DNA of 64,000 nt. Origin: Ustulina deusta. Taxonomy: Eukaryota > Ascomycota > Sordariomycetes > Xylariales > Xylariaceae. Below are positions 47,330-60,640 of the stretch, one piece after another; positions within the stretch are counted from its first letter, which is position 1; the number at the start of each line of letters is the position of its first letter. The stretch lies in NCBI GenBank assembly GCA_023159155.1, contig JAJNNX010000002.1, forward strand, positions 1,364,001 to 1,428,000. The letters run 5' to 3'. The notes beneath the pieces are model-generated. The model was not told the DNA's origin. It ran no database searches and saw nothing but the letters and a program-made list of their open reading frames with translations. Both the position numbers and the translations under genes were made by a program.

Positions 47330-47918
47330 GAGCATGTCTATGTGGGGACAATGAGACTCCATTACACTACCTAGGTAGTTCAGTTACCAGATCTATTATA
47401 TACTACTAATAGTCTAGTGTATAGATACTTTTTGCCCATAGCAAACCAGAGCGGATGAGTTTCTTCTCCAATTCGGAAGGAAGACAGATGTTTTCGAATA
47501 GCTAGAGAAGTTAAACATGGAGACGACACAATGATTGGGATGCAAAGATTCTTGAAAAAATAAGTTGACGAAATCGGGTCTACTTCAGGTTTGGAGGTTA
47601 ATTTGCACATGTATTATACAGTCTAAGTTGTTCTCTAAGGTAAGATGTCAAGAGGTATTACTAGGTACTACATGGATGCTAATATTACCTAAGCTATTAT
47701 GAAAGGTACAGGAGCTAACCTTGCCGTGACCTACTACTACTTAATAGAGCTTGGGCCACATCGACACCACTACCAGGTAGGTAGGCCTATCAATTGACAG
47801 CACGTGACAAGCCCATCCAGGAATTTTTGGTCAATTGACGGCCAAAAGACAGCCGACGCCAAAGTGCGTGCAACATAGCGAGGCAAGTGTTCGAGCCCGC
47901 CATCGGACACCAGCCGAG
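47330..47918. other. Region between the transposon and uS4m
   Basis: About 0.6 kb of AT-rich DNA with TACCTA runs and the promoter of the ribosomal-protein gene. A 76-codon minus-strand ORF at 47380-47610 has no motif. Confidence 0.5.
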
Positions 47919-49407
47919 ATGAAGCCCAGGAGATTTCACGGCCTCCAGCGGCCAGTAAGTCTACATACTTCCACATTGTCTCGGTCTCTATCTCCATGTC
48001 CCCCTCATCCCCGCCTCGCCTCGCCCCGGCCCTCCATCTCTCTCTGGACCGCAGCTGACCCCAAACTTCGGTGCTTCACAGAAACTGCGACAGTCATGGA
48101 ACAAGTACAATCTCTATAACTTGTGGAGGGCGAGAGACCCCAGGAACAAAAGCGATGACGGGCAGACGTTCTTCCAACAGAAATGGCGCGCCAAGGGGAT
48201 GCTGCGTACCTACCACGGCGAACATATTGTCGAACGAAAGTGGGAGCGCATGTTCAAGAGGCGGCTCTTGGGTGTTGCCGACATGGACACCAAATACATG
48301 GCGACGAACGACGGCTCCGAATTGGCAGCGGGACGGGGGACCGGCACAGACCAGGGCACCAAAGGGAATGCGAATGTCGAGAAGCGTGCCACCACCCCTT
48401 ACATGCAGATGACGTTCGCTCCTATGGAGAGGAGGCTAGACATCGCCGTTTTCAGGGCTATGTTTGCCAGCAGTGCAAGGCAGGCGAGGCAGTTCTGTGT
48501 CCACGGCGCTGTCAAGGTGAATGGCAAAGTGGTAAGTGTTCCTCCATCTATAGCACGTTACCGCATGCTGACTAGCGACTACCAATAGGTGCCATACCCA
48601 GCTTATCGTCTGAATCCGGGCGACATGTTCCAAGTCGACCCTGAGCGTGTCCTATACGCAACCGGCAAACCGAAACTACCCCCCCGAGACTCCAAACGGG
48701 CGTCATCTCTTGCCAAAGAAGACGAGGCAACTGAGGACGCCCTTGAAGGGGAGCCTGAAGCTACCGCCGAGGAGGGGTCGGGAGTCCAGGCTGCCGCAGC
48801 CGAACAGGACCCCGATACGACTGACGCACCCGAGGCCGTTCCGGTCGATATGAAGCCCACGCGGAAGCAAATCCAAGATCTGACAGCACAAGCCAAGGCG
48901 ATCCTTCAGGAAGAGCCATTAAGCGTGGCACAAAAGAAAGGTCTGCGAAACTTCATCCAAAGCGCTAAGCCCTTGCTCTCGCGCGCGGGCCGACGCAACG
49001 CCTCGCCCACAGAAATTGCTCATGAACTATCTGTGCTTGCGGCCGAGTTGGATCTTGGGGTCGGTCGTGATGACAAGACACCCTCCGAAGAAGTTGCATC
49101 CCTAGATCCAATTGAAAGTTTAACCGATGCTGAGTTGAAGATGCTAGAGCGGCGTATGGAAGAGCACATGCGTGAGGCAGAGGAGAACCCCTATGATCCT
49201 TCTAAACCGTACGCGACCCCCTGGCGACCGCGGAATTATATGGCTCCCTTCGCCTTCATCCCCCAGTACCTTGAGGTGAACCAAAACATTTGCTCGGCCG
49301 TCTACCTACGGCATCCCGTAGCACGAAAGGGCGCCGCAGAAGTCCCTACGCCATATCCTATCGAAGTCAGCCAGCTTGCTTTCAACTGGTATCTCAGAAG
49401 ACGGTAA
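47919..49407 (+). CDS. Mitochondrial small-subunit ribosomal protein uS4m (Nam9 type)
   Basis: Three exons, 47919-47954, 48082-48531 and 48589-49407, with 127- and 57-base introns in phase 0, give 434 residues. The short first exon encodes [12 protein letters not shown] and joins [15 protein letters not shown], which I recall as the usual start of fungal uS4m; the basic N-terminus may act in import. The S4 RNA-binding domain is at about 129-177 ([20 protein letters not shown], then [11 protein letters not shown], then [11 protein letters not shown]). A long acidic, low-complexity middle (about 190-260) and a fungal extension ending [16 protein letters not shown] follow. It binds small-subunit rRNA in mitochondrial ribosome assembly; yeast Nam9 is of similar length (486). 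It is convergent with the septin gene. Confidence 0.92.
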
Positions 49408-51276
49408 ATAGCATCATCATTAGCTATAATGTCATTCGAGGGCGACGTGCGGGAACAAATGAAGAGAAGCGACGAATCGGGGCGACCGTGATGTAAATCG
49501 CCCCCGTTTCCTTACTCTTACTGGCTTGTGCACTACACCCTGTATTAATCCTCCCTGGACCGCCTGATTTACATGTGGACAAACAAAGGGGAAAGGAAGA
49601 GAGGATGCTTCTGTGCACATTTATCCACACACAATGTACCTAACAACCCACAAGCCTACCAGTATAGAGAAAAAGACATGTATAATATGTATCAGCCATC
49701 CACCATGAAGGAACCCCCAGAAAATGTGAATTTATATGAAGTGCCCATGGTATATACAAACCGGCCGTGTCCAATAAGAAAACGGGTTAGCTAGTTCACA
49801 TTGGTTTCAAACGCCTGGATGTTTGATCATTCTGTTCCCCCCTCCCCTCCCAACTGTCAAGCAATAGATAGTAAATCAAAACCAAGGGACACACATTCTA
49901 TCCTGTCGCTAGATGTCTGTCCTGACACCTTGATACTCGAGCTTTCTATCCCCTATTCGTGAACGGCCATGAACAAAGGAGGGCCTACATCTGCCCCCCC
50001 ACCCTAGGACCACGCTTCCAGCACATCTCTGGAGAACGTTCAACTGGTTCACTAATATCCGTAGGAAGTATATTTTTGACCTCCTGTTTAATGGACTTTG
50101 GAGCATATATTTAGCCTTCTATCCTGGGGGCCAATTCTTGGAGCGAGTTTCCTTTCCCTAAGTTGTGTTTCTTTTCAAGCTGGCCTAATGTTGTGTTGGA
50201 CTTACCTCTGTCAAATGGCCAGAGACACAGCTACATATACTTGGAAATGAACATGCGACTTCAGATCGAGCCTGGATATAGAGTGGGGAGACTGAGGAGA
50301 CCTAGGGGACAACTCACGCGTTTTTCTATCGTACTAATCGTTATTGAGTTTGAGCACGGTCAATATTTTGGGTCGTAGGCAGCATCTGTTAGGAAAACAT
50401 TGGAATTGCACGACAGACAAGGAAAAACACAGTTGTTTGCGACTAAGGAAACTAGAAGCGTGGCCATATCGACGGCCAGTGCGTGTCGAACACTGAGGAC
50501 AAACCCCTCATTCAAGTGGCACAAGTCAACGCGACTTGCAAACCAACCCATCTGATGAGCGCGAGATCGTTCCTCCTAAAATACAGGCATCTAGCTGCGT
50601 GAAAATTTCTGCTGCTAGGCATTATCATTTTAATCTTCCACAGCCGGCTCGCCTGTTTCCTCCGCCCGGGTATACTATCATGGACCTGATAAACAAACAA
50701 GCCAGCGACCTCACAGAGGATTGTCGGCTTAACACACAAGGAGAGCAGGGAGCCTGTCAGATGTAGTAGAGAAATCTTTGAGAAACATGTTTGTCCAGTC
50801 AAAAGCAATTCCTGGTAGGTGCTGCGGCTTGGTGCATATTCGCCATATGCCATACCCGTCTTTTCCTCCAGTCTGAATGGTATTTCGGTGGTGATGTAAG
50901 GGGGGCGAAAGATTGGCCGCACGATATCAGATACTCGAGAAGACGGTTTATTTAACCTGATGGAACACCCGACTAGCCCATGTCTATGCATTGCTGCAAG
51001 TCCCAGACGACTTCCAATCTGACACAGGTTTTGTTTCTTGAAACCCAACTTGAAGCATGTGAACACCACCATCTTTTGGCACAAGGTTGACCGTTCTTTC
51101 ATGAGAACGGCTGTTCCGAGATGAGCTTGTTTTCGTGAGGTTTATTAAGTGTGAATTAAAAGCGAAGAAGACGAATAGACAGAGAGAAGTGAAAAGAAAT
51201 ACGGCAGGCTGGTATAGAACAGGCATCATGAAGGCTCGGCGTGGCACGTAGACTGAAAACAGATGTCGAGAGGAGC
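49408..51276. other. Convergent 3' region between uS4m and the septin
   Basis: About 1.9 kb without a recognised gene. A 196-codon minus ORF (50512-51102) and a 76-codon plus ORF overlap it; neither shows a motif or likely splice pattern. Confidence 0.5.
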
Positions 51277-53095
51277 CTAGCGTAGGGAGAATCCCTTGCG
51301 TTTGGTCTCCTTCTCTATTGGCTTGCCGCTCTCCACCCTGGCCTTCTTGTCTTCGAGTTCTAACCGTTGCCGCTCCAGCTGTTCTTTCATCTCGCGGTGG
51401 CGCGCATACAGCTCTTCTTCGCTCTGCTTCAGCTTGCTTTCTTTCTCTGACACCTTCTGTTGGAAGACCATCTTCATCTCGGCCTCCATCTTTGCGAGCT
51501 TCTGTTCGTGTAGGGCGCGCTCTTCCTCTTGCTTGACAGCGGGGTTGACCTCTTTGAAAACACTGGGGTCCTGGGCAACACCCATAGCAGTGAGCTTATC
51601 TGTCCTGTAGTTTTCGTACAGGTTGTTGTTGGTATGTTCCTTGAGTTCCTCCATGTGTGTTCGAATGAGCATCTGACGAAGCTTAACAAAATCACAGTGT
51701 TCCTCGTTATCTACTTCAATGATGCCCCAAGGGTAGCGTCGGCCGCGGACTTGGCGTCCATCGGCATTAGTAACTTCGTCGTTGCTACCGACGACGGCAA
51801 AGGGCACCTTGGACATGATTTCATTGTTCTCAGCAATGGTCTCTTCATCATCTAATTCATAGCGAGGACCTTCGAAGATCTGGATGCCGTGGTGTTTGAT
51901 ATCGGCAAGGATCTGGGAGTCACAGTCAGTCTCAGCATACCTGCGGATGATCCAGTCAACTTACTCTGGACTTGAAGCTGGCAATCTCCTCATCGGTAAG
52001 AGTATCCGACTTGGCAATGACGGGAATCAGGTTAACCTTGGTATGCAGACGACGCATGACTTCAATATCCAGGGGCTTCAACGAATGGCCGGTGGGTTGA
52101 ATGAAGAACACACAGGCGTGGATACGATTATCCACAATATTCATGCGGTTTACCTTGTTCTCGGCATCCAGATAAGCATCGTAACGCTGCTCGATGTTGT
52201 CGATAATGGGTCTCCAAGACTCGTCGTTATTGACAAAGTCACCAAATCCAGGGGTGTCAACGACAGTCAGGCGCAGACGGACACCAGCTTCCTCGATGTC
52301 GGCGCTGATAGACTGAATAGAGACAGTCTTGGGTATTATGTCAAGGCTAGGTCCCTTTCGGTCCTTGGGAGGGTACAGCGAAGTGTTGAAAAGAGTGTTG
52401 ACCAGGGTAGATTTACCGAGACCCGATTCACCTAACAATGGGTTAAAGACTTTGACCCCTCGAGATTTAGCTAGACTTTCTACGTACCAACAACCATGAC
52501 ATTGAAGTTGAACCCTTTTCGAACACTCTTGCGGTGCCATTGGTTAGGAAGATTGGCAAATCCGACGTAGCCTGTCAGCTTTCTTCGGACAATATTCTTG
52601 TTGTCATTGACAATTGGACCTGAAGAAACGGCTGTCGCTTTCATGTCAGAGACGTCGATCGTTGGAGATGGAACGGAGGACGCAAGCTGGACATCCGCTG
52701 GCACAGGCGATCCACTCGTACCGTTTGCAGCTACACAGACTCAAGTTAGCTAACAGCCGACTACTAATGCAATTGAAGGTTTAAGTATGCCAGGTTCGTG
52801 TTGCGAGATAGGTCCATAAGTCAATACCGGGCATCGCGTCAACATAAAACTCATCGTAAGACATAGGCTTGTGGGGTCCTAGCGAAGGAGCGTCGACAAC
52901 TAGCATGCTTCTGTAGTGACGCATCGATAGAACCTGATTCTCCTGGTCTGCCATGCAGTTGGTCCTCGCAGATAAAGGTGGAGTGTGGATGGGTTCTCGA
53001 TGTTTGGAAGAGACCATCTGGGTCAAAATAAGGTTGTTGTCCAGTTGAACACTACCATTTCGGGCCTTGCTGTGGCCGTTGAGGAAAGGTGGCAT
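51277..53095 (-). CDS. Septin of the Cdc3/AspB group
   Basis: Four exons, 53095-52828, 52730-52488, 52431-51965 and 51912-51277, with introns of 97, 56 and 52 bases, give 537 residues. The septin GTPase core is complete: polybasic [21 protein letters not shown]-loop GESGLGKS (171-178), DTPG (229-232), AKSD (310-313), and the septin unique region near [21 protein letters not shown] coiled coil follows (about 440-525, [20 protein letters not shown]), ending in KRKGFSLR. The sequence around [20 protein letters not shown] points to the Cdc3/AspB group. Septins assemble into hetero-oligomeric filaments at septa, hyphal branches and conidiophores. The N-terminal 90 residues encoded by exon 1 are variable; a later Met (MADQENQVL) is an alternative start. 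Confidence 0.94.
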
Positions 53096-56000
53096 TGTAT
53101 GTAGTGCAGGTATTTTTGAGTGGTGATTTTTTTTTCTTTTTCCTGGCCGTGAGGGAAAGTTTGCTTCTAACAATGGTTGACTATTCCAAAGAACCAAAAA
53201 AGGAGACCCAAGAAGTAATAGATCAGCCCAAAAAAACGAGTGAGGCCCAGTAACGAGCGTGCTGGCGATGTTTGGTCCAAAAAGAAGACAGGAGGAATTG
53301 GTCGACCGAGAGGAACGTTGTCCGAGAGTAGGTAACCAGGCGTTTCAAATTGGTTGGTCGGCCACGGGCTCAATGGAAGCGACGATGTACAGGATTTGGC
53401 GTGTCGGTGGCCATTCGGCGACAGCGACGACTGTGTAGAAGAACGTATATGCTTACCCATTATGAATGTTTCAACGAATGTCGAGATCTAAGAAATATCG
53501 CTAGGGAGGCAGTCGCAACGAAGTCTGCGTGTGCGGAGGAGGTTAGTTCTGGTTCCATTCGCGCAACAAGGCGAGTCGAAAAGGGAAAAGAGCTGTCGCG
53601 AGTGTGATGGCAGATAGTAGAGGGTGGAAGCTATTGACGAGGCACGAGAGGAAGGGTATCACAAGCACTGGTGCTCTCCGCACAGAAGCGCGTACGGACG
53701 TAGGTAGGCATGGGCAGGGCCGGGAAGGTGATAGGATGCCGAGTGCCTGACGAGCAGGTCAAAGGCGGTGGTGGTGGCGGCAGCCAGATGTGCAGATCGG
53801 AAATCTAGGTTGTAGCTCACATACCAGAAGTTGATGCTTTTGCTTCAGACCCGCGTGTCGAGGCGTGTCAATGGCGTTGCAGGTCACAGGACGGGAGAAA
53901 GAGAACGGACGATCTGATGCTGGAAGGGACGAAAGGGTAGTCGCGTGTGCCGATGGTATTATGCTGTCAGCAGACGTAGTCAATGTCGAAACTGCAGCCT
54001 GTTTGAGCGGAAGGGAAAAAGAAGGAGTCGAACAAAATCAGGCGTGGACGGGATTGTGGATAAAGGAGATGGTTTGGCTTTTGGTGGAAAAGGGACGTGA
54101 CAGGGTGTTGCGAGCAACCTATCCTATTAGCTCCAATCTGCTGAAATTATTAGTTAGGGGAGCTCGTGGAGGTGATGGAACACTGCACTACACTAGGTAC
54201 AGCAGAAGATTTTCCAGTACGTGGTTGTAACAAGTGGCCCAGATCCCCCATCCACGATTCTAAGTCCTGCGCATACACTAAATTTCTCCAGCCGACATGC
54301 AGTGGCTTGAGCCAAGTACAGAGGTACCTACGGGGCACGGTACCTGTGAGCTAGTACAGTGGTACCTAGTCAAAAGGGGCTGGTGTTGTTACCCACCTCG
54401 TTTTTTAGGTGGGTTTCCCCTGCTCCATCTGCAAAAACGTAGCGTGCCCAGGTACAATTGTGGACTGTACGCCTGAGGTACCTACTATATAGGTCGTATG
54501 TACTCTATGTAGGTAGGTAGGGACACAAGAAATCGGTGGGAGATTGACAGGCGTAACGGTGCTGGCTTGGGTTCACCGAATGTGCCAGTTTGTGGCTGGA
54601 ATCTCGGCAGGGAGGTACCTATATTAGCAGTTTCAATGTATAGGACCACCACCTACGCTAGGTTCTTCGACCTTGGATATGAATGGTCTGTGCTGTCAGG
54701 GGATGCGACCCATGAAACCAAGCTCCCGATTGGGTGACAACCATCGACAACTCATGCTGGAAGGAAGCAGGCCACATCACCATCACATTCTCAAGCCAGA
54801 CTAGAAGAAACAATGTCTGTAAACCATGATATGTATCCTTAATAACGAGCACAAAATGAACAGTATCTGTTATGTTGAATAGCATGCATCAATTTCCTCC
54901 GGTTTTCCTCACTGCATTCAGATTAATTCCACAGCAGTTTAGGTATAGCTTACGTAAGTATTATATCCAGCCTTGATATAATTGATTCTGCCACCCAATA
55001 GAAGCGACAATCAAATACCTAGGTAGCCATGGTATCTACTGGAGCTCCAGAGCTCTCTTTCCAGAGTGGTTATTCTGAATGCGTTGCACTGATAAGGTTC
55101 GAATGCAAACTGCCGATGAAACGCGGCAGAAGACATGTCTTGTTTCGATAGCAACTCAAAGGTCCAAGGCAAGCACAAACAAAAAGCATTGTCCAGTACA
55201 TGACATGTAGTCTTGAACAAGATGCTATCATTGCCTTCTGTCATTGTGATGCTGTCGGGATATAGGCTGTCTAACCAAGGAAGAAGCCGACATGCGGATA
55301 TGTTCGTGTTCAAAAAACACAGGCTGGTGTCAGTGACCACAGTCCTCGTATATCGACAGGGGACCCCTGACAAAAAGCAGCTACCCTGTAGGTGTAATGG
55401 GGTGAGGTAGGTACCTATGTGCTACCTACCTGGGTACTCTGGTACATCTGTACATTACTAACGCCCATCTGAACACTGCCTTATGTACACATGTGTGGCA
55501 CGTGACACCCATCTTTTCTACCTACTAGTACTAGGTATTCTACCACACTGCTATGTAGTCAGCCTGAGGTTTGCCTACCTTATGCAGGACGGGATGCAGC
55601 AGTATCTAGATAACCTAGATGGGTCTACCTAGACTGGACTCCAATGGGCCACCTTAGCTTCATACCTGGGCAACGATAATATGCTCTCATCAGCATGTTC
55701 GAGCTATACAGCTAGCCTACCGTTACACCGTTGATAAACCACCAAGCCATTCCTGCTCTAAGCTTAACAGCAGCAGCATTAACACTCGTTCGCAAAACCC
55801 GCTGCAATCATGCCATGTCCCGATGCCCTCCTCATCAAGGCTCCATCATTCATCGGTCACAGCCTCCGAGTATGCTTTAAATGACTTCGATTCACAGGGA
55901 TAAGCCATGCCAACAGTCCCGGGTGGCTGCAGCGTCGATATACAGAGCTACCTAAACAATATGATAGCATACCTACCTCATCATGTAGGAAGGAAAATTA

Positions 56001-57181
56001 AATTGACGGCCCCTCAATCGCTACTAGATAACTTATTCATGATGCCTCGAAAGTGTAATAACATACCTATGCTATACTCGACTAAGCGAAGCGAATAGAA
56101 TCCAACCCTCCTACCTGGAAACTTCCTTGGAAATATATTTAACACGACGAGGCCTATCAACATAGCCAGTAGCGTGACGTGATAACTGGCGCATTTCATA
56201 TGCAGTTCGCACTGGGTAGTAGAAGAACAACGAACAGTTCGTGAGAAACACACCATCTACCAACGTGATAAGCCTGGGTTGCCGTGCTGTCCGACGCCGA
56301 ATCACCGGCATTGGCACCACCGTATGCCAATAACGCCATACATATCATGTTGGGGGGGGTTGGTCTCGATCTATTTCAATCGCTTCTGCAGTTGCAATAG
56401 GTGTGCAGCCGGTGGCTAGGGCATCCCGTCACATCGCGCCACGGAGAATCCTATTCCTATCTAACTCTACTGTTCAGCTTAAGAAATATATGGTATCGAC
56501 GGCAATTTCTCTCTCGCAAAACATTGCTTATTGCCTACTCACCCGCCGCCCGGTTATACTATCTATGTGCAGGCACCTCCTTGTTCTTCTGTTTCGCTAA
56601 TCAGTAACCAAGGTCCAGTACTAGACAGACGGAAATTTGCTGTATAGGTATAGAGAAGGAGAGCAACAGGGTAATTCCTTAGACCTCAACTGTTAGCGAC
56701 AGAGCTGCAGAAGCTCAAGCGATGGACATGCATTCTGATGGTTTTACATATAATGACCCACGAGAAAACATTCCGGCCCTCTCAAGCCTCCGAGGGATAA
56801 TATGAGGGTTTAGCTAGCTAATTTATGTTTTTTTATATAAATAACGATACAAAATATCCAGACCTACATGTAGCGATCCTTAACGTACAAGATAACAGGG
56901 ACACAAAGAGATATGATAGTCAGCGTCAGTGCATAACACCATTATACACCATCGAAGTACCATGAATAAGAAAACTAAGTTCTAGTCTATCTGAGTAATC
57001 ATGCTCAAAATCTTGTTTCCCCTGCTCTTAAACGCCGCCCAATGCTGAAAACCCCGGTTCTAGCCCATGTCTGCACCTTTTTGAGTTCGGACTGAAACCA
57101 TTCACGCCATAGCTCCCCGTTAAGCCGGGGCTTAACTCACATATCTGCACGTCAAGATTTTATTCCCCTCCTCCTTTGAAA
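53096..57181. other. Septin upstream region and gene-poor stretch (about 4.1 kb)
   Basis: The first 1.5 kb upstream of the septin is probably promoter and 5' leader. The rest is AT-rich with TACCTA runs. A 120-codon minus ORF (55011-55373) has no motif. No gene is called. Confidence 0.5.
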
Positions 57182-58395
57182 TCACAAACTCACCATATGC
57201 CTGAGCCTGACACCAACAATATACAATGTCCAGATACCGACAACACCAACGATGCTCAAGCCACCCAACAAACTATTCCCCCTCGCCACGCCCGAGTCCT
57301 CGAACAGGGGCGGGGCAAACAGCATGGCAGCGAACTGACTCACCGCGTGCCTGTGGTAGCTCAGGGGGGCATGGACGAAGATGCGCTGGAAGATGACGAA
57401 GACGGAGACGCCGTCGAGCATGATGCCAGCCGTGGGCGCGATTCAGTGGGTATCCGGGCGGGCAGTCCACGCGGAGACGAACAGTCTGAGCGTCGAGTCT
57501 CCGGCAGGGGCCTGTCGACGGCACAGATCCACGGGTTGATATAGAAGTGGACGTGGGAGGCGTAGGCACCGGCGCCGATCTGGCCCCGCCGTAAGCCTGT
57601 CGTACGCCGGGTACACGAGCGGGAAGCTCTCGAAGAAGGAGCAGTAGTACGTCACGTAGACGGCGGCCGTGTACAGCTGGACGAAACGGGATGGCCGGGT
57701 TCTTGATGTTGATCGCGAGCGGCTTGATCGGCGCGTCGACGAACATGTCGCGGCTCGGCATGCCCTACTGGTCGATCTCGGATTGCGACTTGAAGGCCGG
57801 GTTGCCCGTGAGCCGACACAGGCGTCAGGTGCGCTGCAGTGGCCGGCGCTCACCCACGCGATGAATGCGCAAGGTACGTGCAGGTCGTTGTATAGATCGC
57901 CGAGAGGGGCTCCGCCGTTCGCGAGACAGGGAGAGCCGAAGAAACCCTGCAGGAAGCGCAGGGTCACGAGGCTCGAGTAGTTATTCACAAAAGCCGTTGG
58001 GGCGGACAGGATGACGAAGGCTAGCATGGTCCAGAAGTAGACGGGACTCCGTCCGACGCGGGGAAGCTCGCTGAGGGGTGACGCCGAACACATTGTTTTT
58101 CATCCGAGGGTGTCTCGGCCGGGTCCTTAGTCCCGGTTGAGCTGACGTCCTTGGGTGAGGGTGATATCTCGCCTCCTTTTTTCGGCTTGGGCATTATCAT
58201 TGTCGGTGCATAGTGCAGATGCATCAGAGGAATAGGTGGACAAGGGTGAGTATTTGGCTCTACTAGAGTTGACGACGCTGAGTCACTTGTCTGGAAGCCA
58301 GAAATATGTCTCTCCTCTGGGCACTGAAGAACGCGGTTATGTGTGACGAGGCGGACGAGCTGGCCTAGTGGTCTATCGCCTATAATAGACGACAT
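57182..58395 (-). pseudogene. MFS multidrug transporter pseudogene
   Basis: Pieces of one DHA1-type transporter occur in the right order on minus but in several frames. The N-terminus starts at 58395 (MSSIIGDRPLGQLVRLVTHN). At about 58096 it jumps straight to SPLSELPRVGR, so the DDPENPxNW region and the first membrane helices are missing, with a frame change. FLQGFFGSPCLANGGAPLGD (near 57.9 kb) is the motif-A/TM4 part. A frameshift near 57680 separates DAPIKPLAINIKNPA from YTAAVYVTYYCSFFESFPLV; another follows before FYINPWICAVDRPLPETR. A TGA at 57445-57443 replaces the Trp expected after TARPDTH. The C-terminal part, DGVSVFVIFQRIF to 57182, lacks about 15 residues around SQFAAMLFAPP. It cannot make a working transporter. 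The remaining coding part is GC-rich against AT-rich flanks. Confidence 0.85.
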
Positions 58396-59629
58396 GGTGC
58401 ATCTCGTGAGATCCTAAGTGCTGAGTTGAGACCCGGGTTTGATTCGAGACATTGTGCAATACCTGCAGGATGTCAGTCATATCAGGTAAAGACACCACTT
58501 TCAACTGCAAAGAGTCGCGGATAAATCAATGTCACGGTGGTTCAACTACTGATCACGTGGAAACATCAACCCAGTTGTAGGAATACCACAATTTAAATAC
58601 ACTCAATTGGTAGTATTTGACATGCCTAAAAATAAAAGAGAAGCATATCGTCTTCACGATCACTGATGCCATTTTTCTTCAGATCTGTTGTGTTAAAGAA
58701 CCGTGAGGAAGATACGAATGAGAAATGCTCAGGATTGGTTTCAAAGCTAAACGAGACACGAGATTACTGTACCAATCGAAGTTCCAATTACAACTAGCCA
58801 ATTAGAGCTTCTGGCTTAGCCTAACCCTTTTGGACTTGTTACCATATTGGTAGGATCAATTTAAATTAGGAGTGAAATAGATGTAGACCAATGTGGCTTT
58901 GCGGAGCACATTAGCTTGTACCTTGGGAATGGCTCTAGCGTATACATGTATGTATTTATAGCAAAACCCTAGGCTACCTATGTGCGCATGCCAGTGGATG
59001 TAGTTGAGCCCATTATCATAAGGCTGATGTTAGAAACAATAGTTATTGCTCCCCCGCTCTATCTAACCTGAGGTTGGTGTATAGGCATATCTTAGTCAGG
59101 TTGGAGCCCTATCTTGACGTCTTGATGAAAACGGAGGTGGGTTCATCCATGGGTTCGTCAAGCTAAAAGGTTTAGGTTACATTAGGCGGTCGAACTACCG
59201 GTAGGTGAAGCCCCATCTACTATCTAGGTAAGTACTGTACCTGACGCTATACATAGCATGCCGCTTAGCCCAAAGCACAGGGCATATTGAGGCTTTAACG
59301 AGAGAACAACAACGACAATAACAACAACTAAGTAAAGCCATGTAGTACTAAACTGGGGGGTTTGAAAGTTATTAAATTCTAAACAAAAGGTTGGGGAAAT
59401 CGACTTTGTGCAAGGATTTCGTCCATGAAGTAAATATATACAAATCAATTGGAAATAAAACCTTCTGGCCCTCCTCTTAGAAACTGTGCTCATACTCATT
59501 CCCAGCAATCATGTGATGGCGAGATCCCGCGCCATTTTTTTTAACGGCCATGTATCTCGTTAGCCATCCGCATTGTCATGTACGCCTAGTCGGTTCGTTG
59601 TGCCTAGGGGATGACTTGGCGCCCCCGTC
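58396..59629. other. Intergenic region between the MFS relic and the HD gene
   Basis: About 1.2 kb of AT-rich DNA. It covers the former promoter of the pseudogene and the 3' flank of the HD gene. No gene was seen. Confidence 0.5.
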
Positions 59630-60640
59630 TTAGACGATGGTGTCGAAGACACGGTGTCCAACGGCCGAGTACTGCGTATTAGGGGTCAATAAGTGCTATC
59701 TTGAGCGAGATGTGTGAATTCCTTTACTTACACCAGGAACGAAAGCATCACCCCAAAACTGGATCCACGTATCTACAGATGCATACTCGTTAGCACACCC
59801 AGAGACAACAACTAGTAGATGGGGGGAATAGAGAACCGCGGAAGGCTCACCGTAGGTGACGGCGGGCTTGGTCTCGCACATCCAGACGAAGGTCGCGTTG
59901 GTGCCGGACTTCAGCTCGGTTTGCGGGAACTCTTTCACGATGCCATCGTAAATTTCCTGAGAGAGTCCGAAGAGGGGGCCCTGGTAGTCTTGCAGGATAC
60001 TATTGACGATCACGTTGATCTCGGTCTCAAAGTAGTCGGAGATGGTGCCAACGCCGTGCAAAGCGATGGATTGGAAGACCTTGCGCACACGCTCGGGCGC
60101 CCACTGCGACACCAGGAGTCAGTTACTGCCATTCTGGGCGTGATCTGCGAGCCCTTCAGAGGCGTGGGAAGCTCAACCACATGGTTATAGCTTGAGAAGT
60201 CGCCTTGACATTCTCGAGGAGGAGGAGGACGGCACAGCAAAGAAAACCCCGAGAATACTTACGTTCTTGCCAATGGGGTGCTCGCTTAACCATGTGCGGG
60301 CGCCGATGGCTCCGTCGACCTCGAAGCGCTTGTCCTGGCTGACCCAGCGGGAGCCGGGCGTCATGTCCCAACCGAGGTCATGCAGCATCGTCGCGACAGC
60401 GTGAACCTCAAGATCGACTGTATTCCTCAAGGTTTCATTGGCAGCGATCATGGCGGCACCAAACACCCATGACCTCATTTGATGCCAGTACAGAAAGTCC
60501 GGAAACTGCCTGATCAACGCCTGGGCATCGCGAACAATTTGGGTGTCGATCACCTCAACTCCAGCGATCTTCGTCGTTCGCTTGGTGCAAGCAACCGCCG
60601 TCACAGCGGTGCCCCAGGCCAAGAGGGAGAAGAACTTCAT
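59630..60640 (-). CDS. Small HD-domain hydrolase with N-terminal signal peptide
   Basis: Four exons, 60640-60263, 60103-59851, 59772-59732 and 59671-59630, with introns of 159, 78 and 60 bases, give 237 residues. The HD-superfamily metal site is visible: H53 in YWHQMRSW, the H87-D88 pair in ATMLHDLGWD, DKRFEVDGA (103-111), and H142 in SIALHGVG. The arrangement resembles fungal cyanamide-hydratase-like HD proteins, which hydrate small nitriles or related substrates; the substrate here is unknown. The last exon encodes YSAVGHRVFDTIV and matches the family-type ending VPGY. The N-terminus MKFFSLLAWGTAVTAVACTK looks like a secretion signal, unusual because the family is mostly cytosolic. The 159-base first intron is longer than its neighbours and could hide a small exon; reading straight through past the GTAAGT of exon 3 would give a different C-terminus. 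Confidence 0.8.

Noticed and set aside
55040..55115. Box-A-like CCAGAGTGG and box-B-like GGTTCGAATGC suggesting a tRNA.
   Set aside because: The arms do not pair and the box-B end deviates from the consensus.
58350..58450. tRNA-like signal: a box-A-like TGGCCTAGTGG and a box-B-like GGTTTGATTCG about 70 bases apart.
   Set aside because: No acceptor stem or T-arm pairing could be found, and the box-A part is antisense to the conserved N-terminus of the MFS pseudogene.
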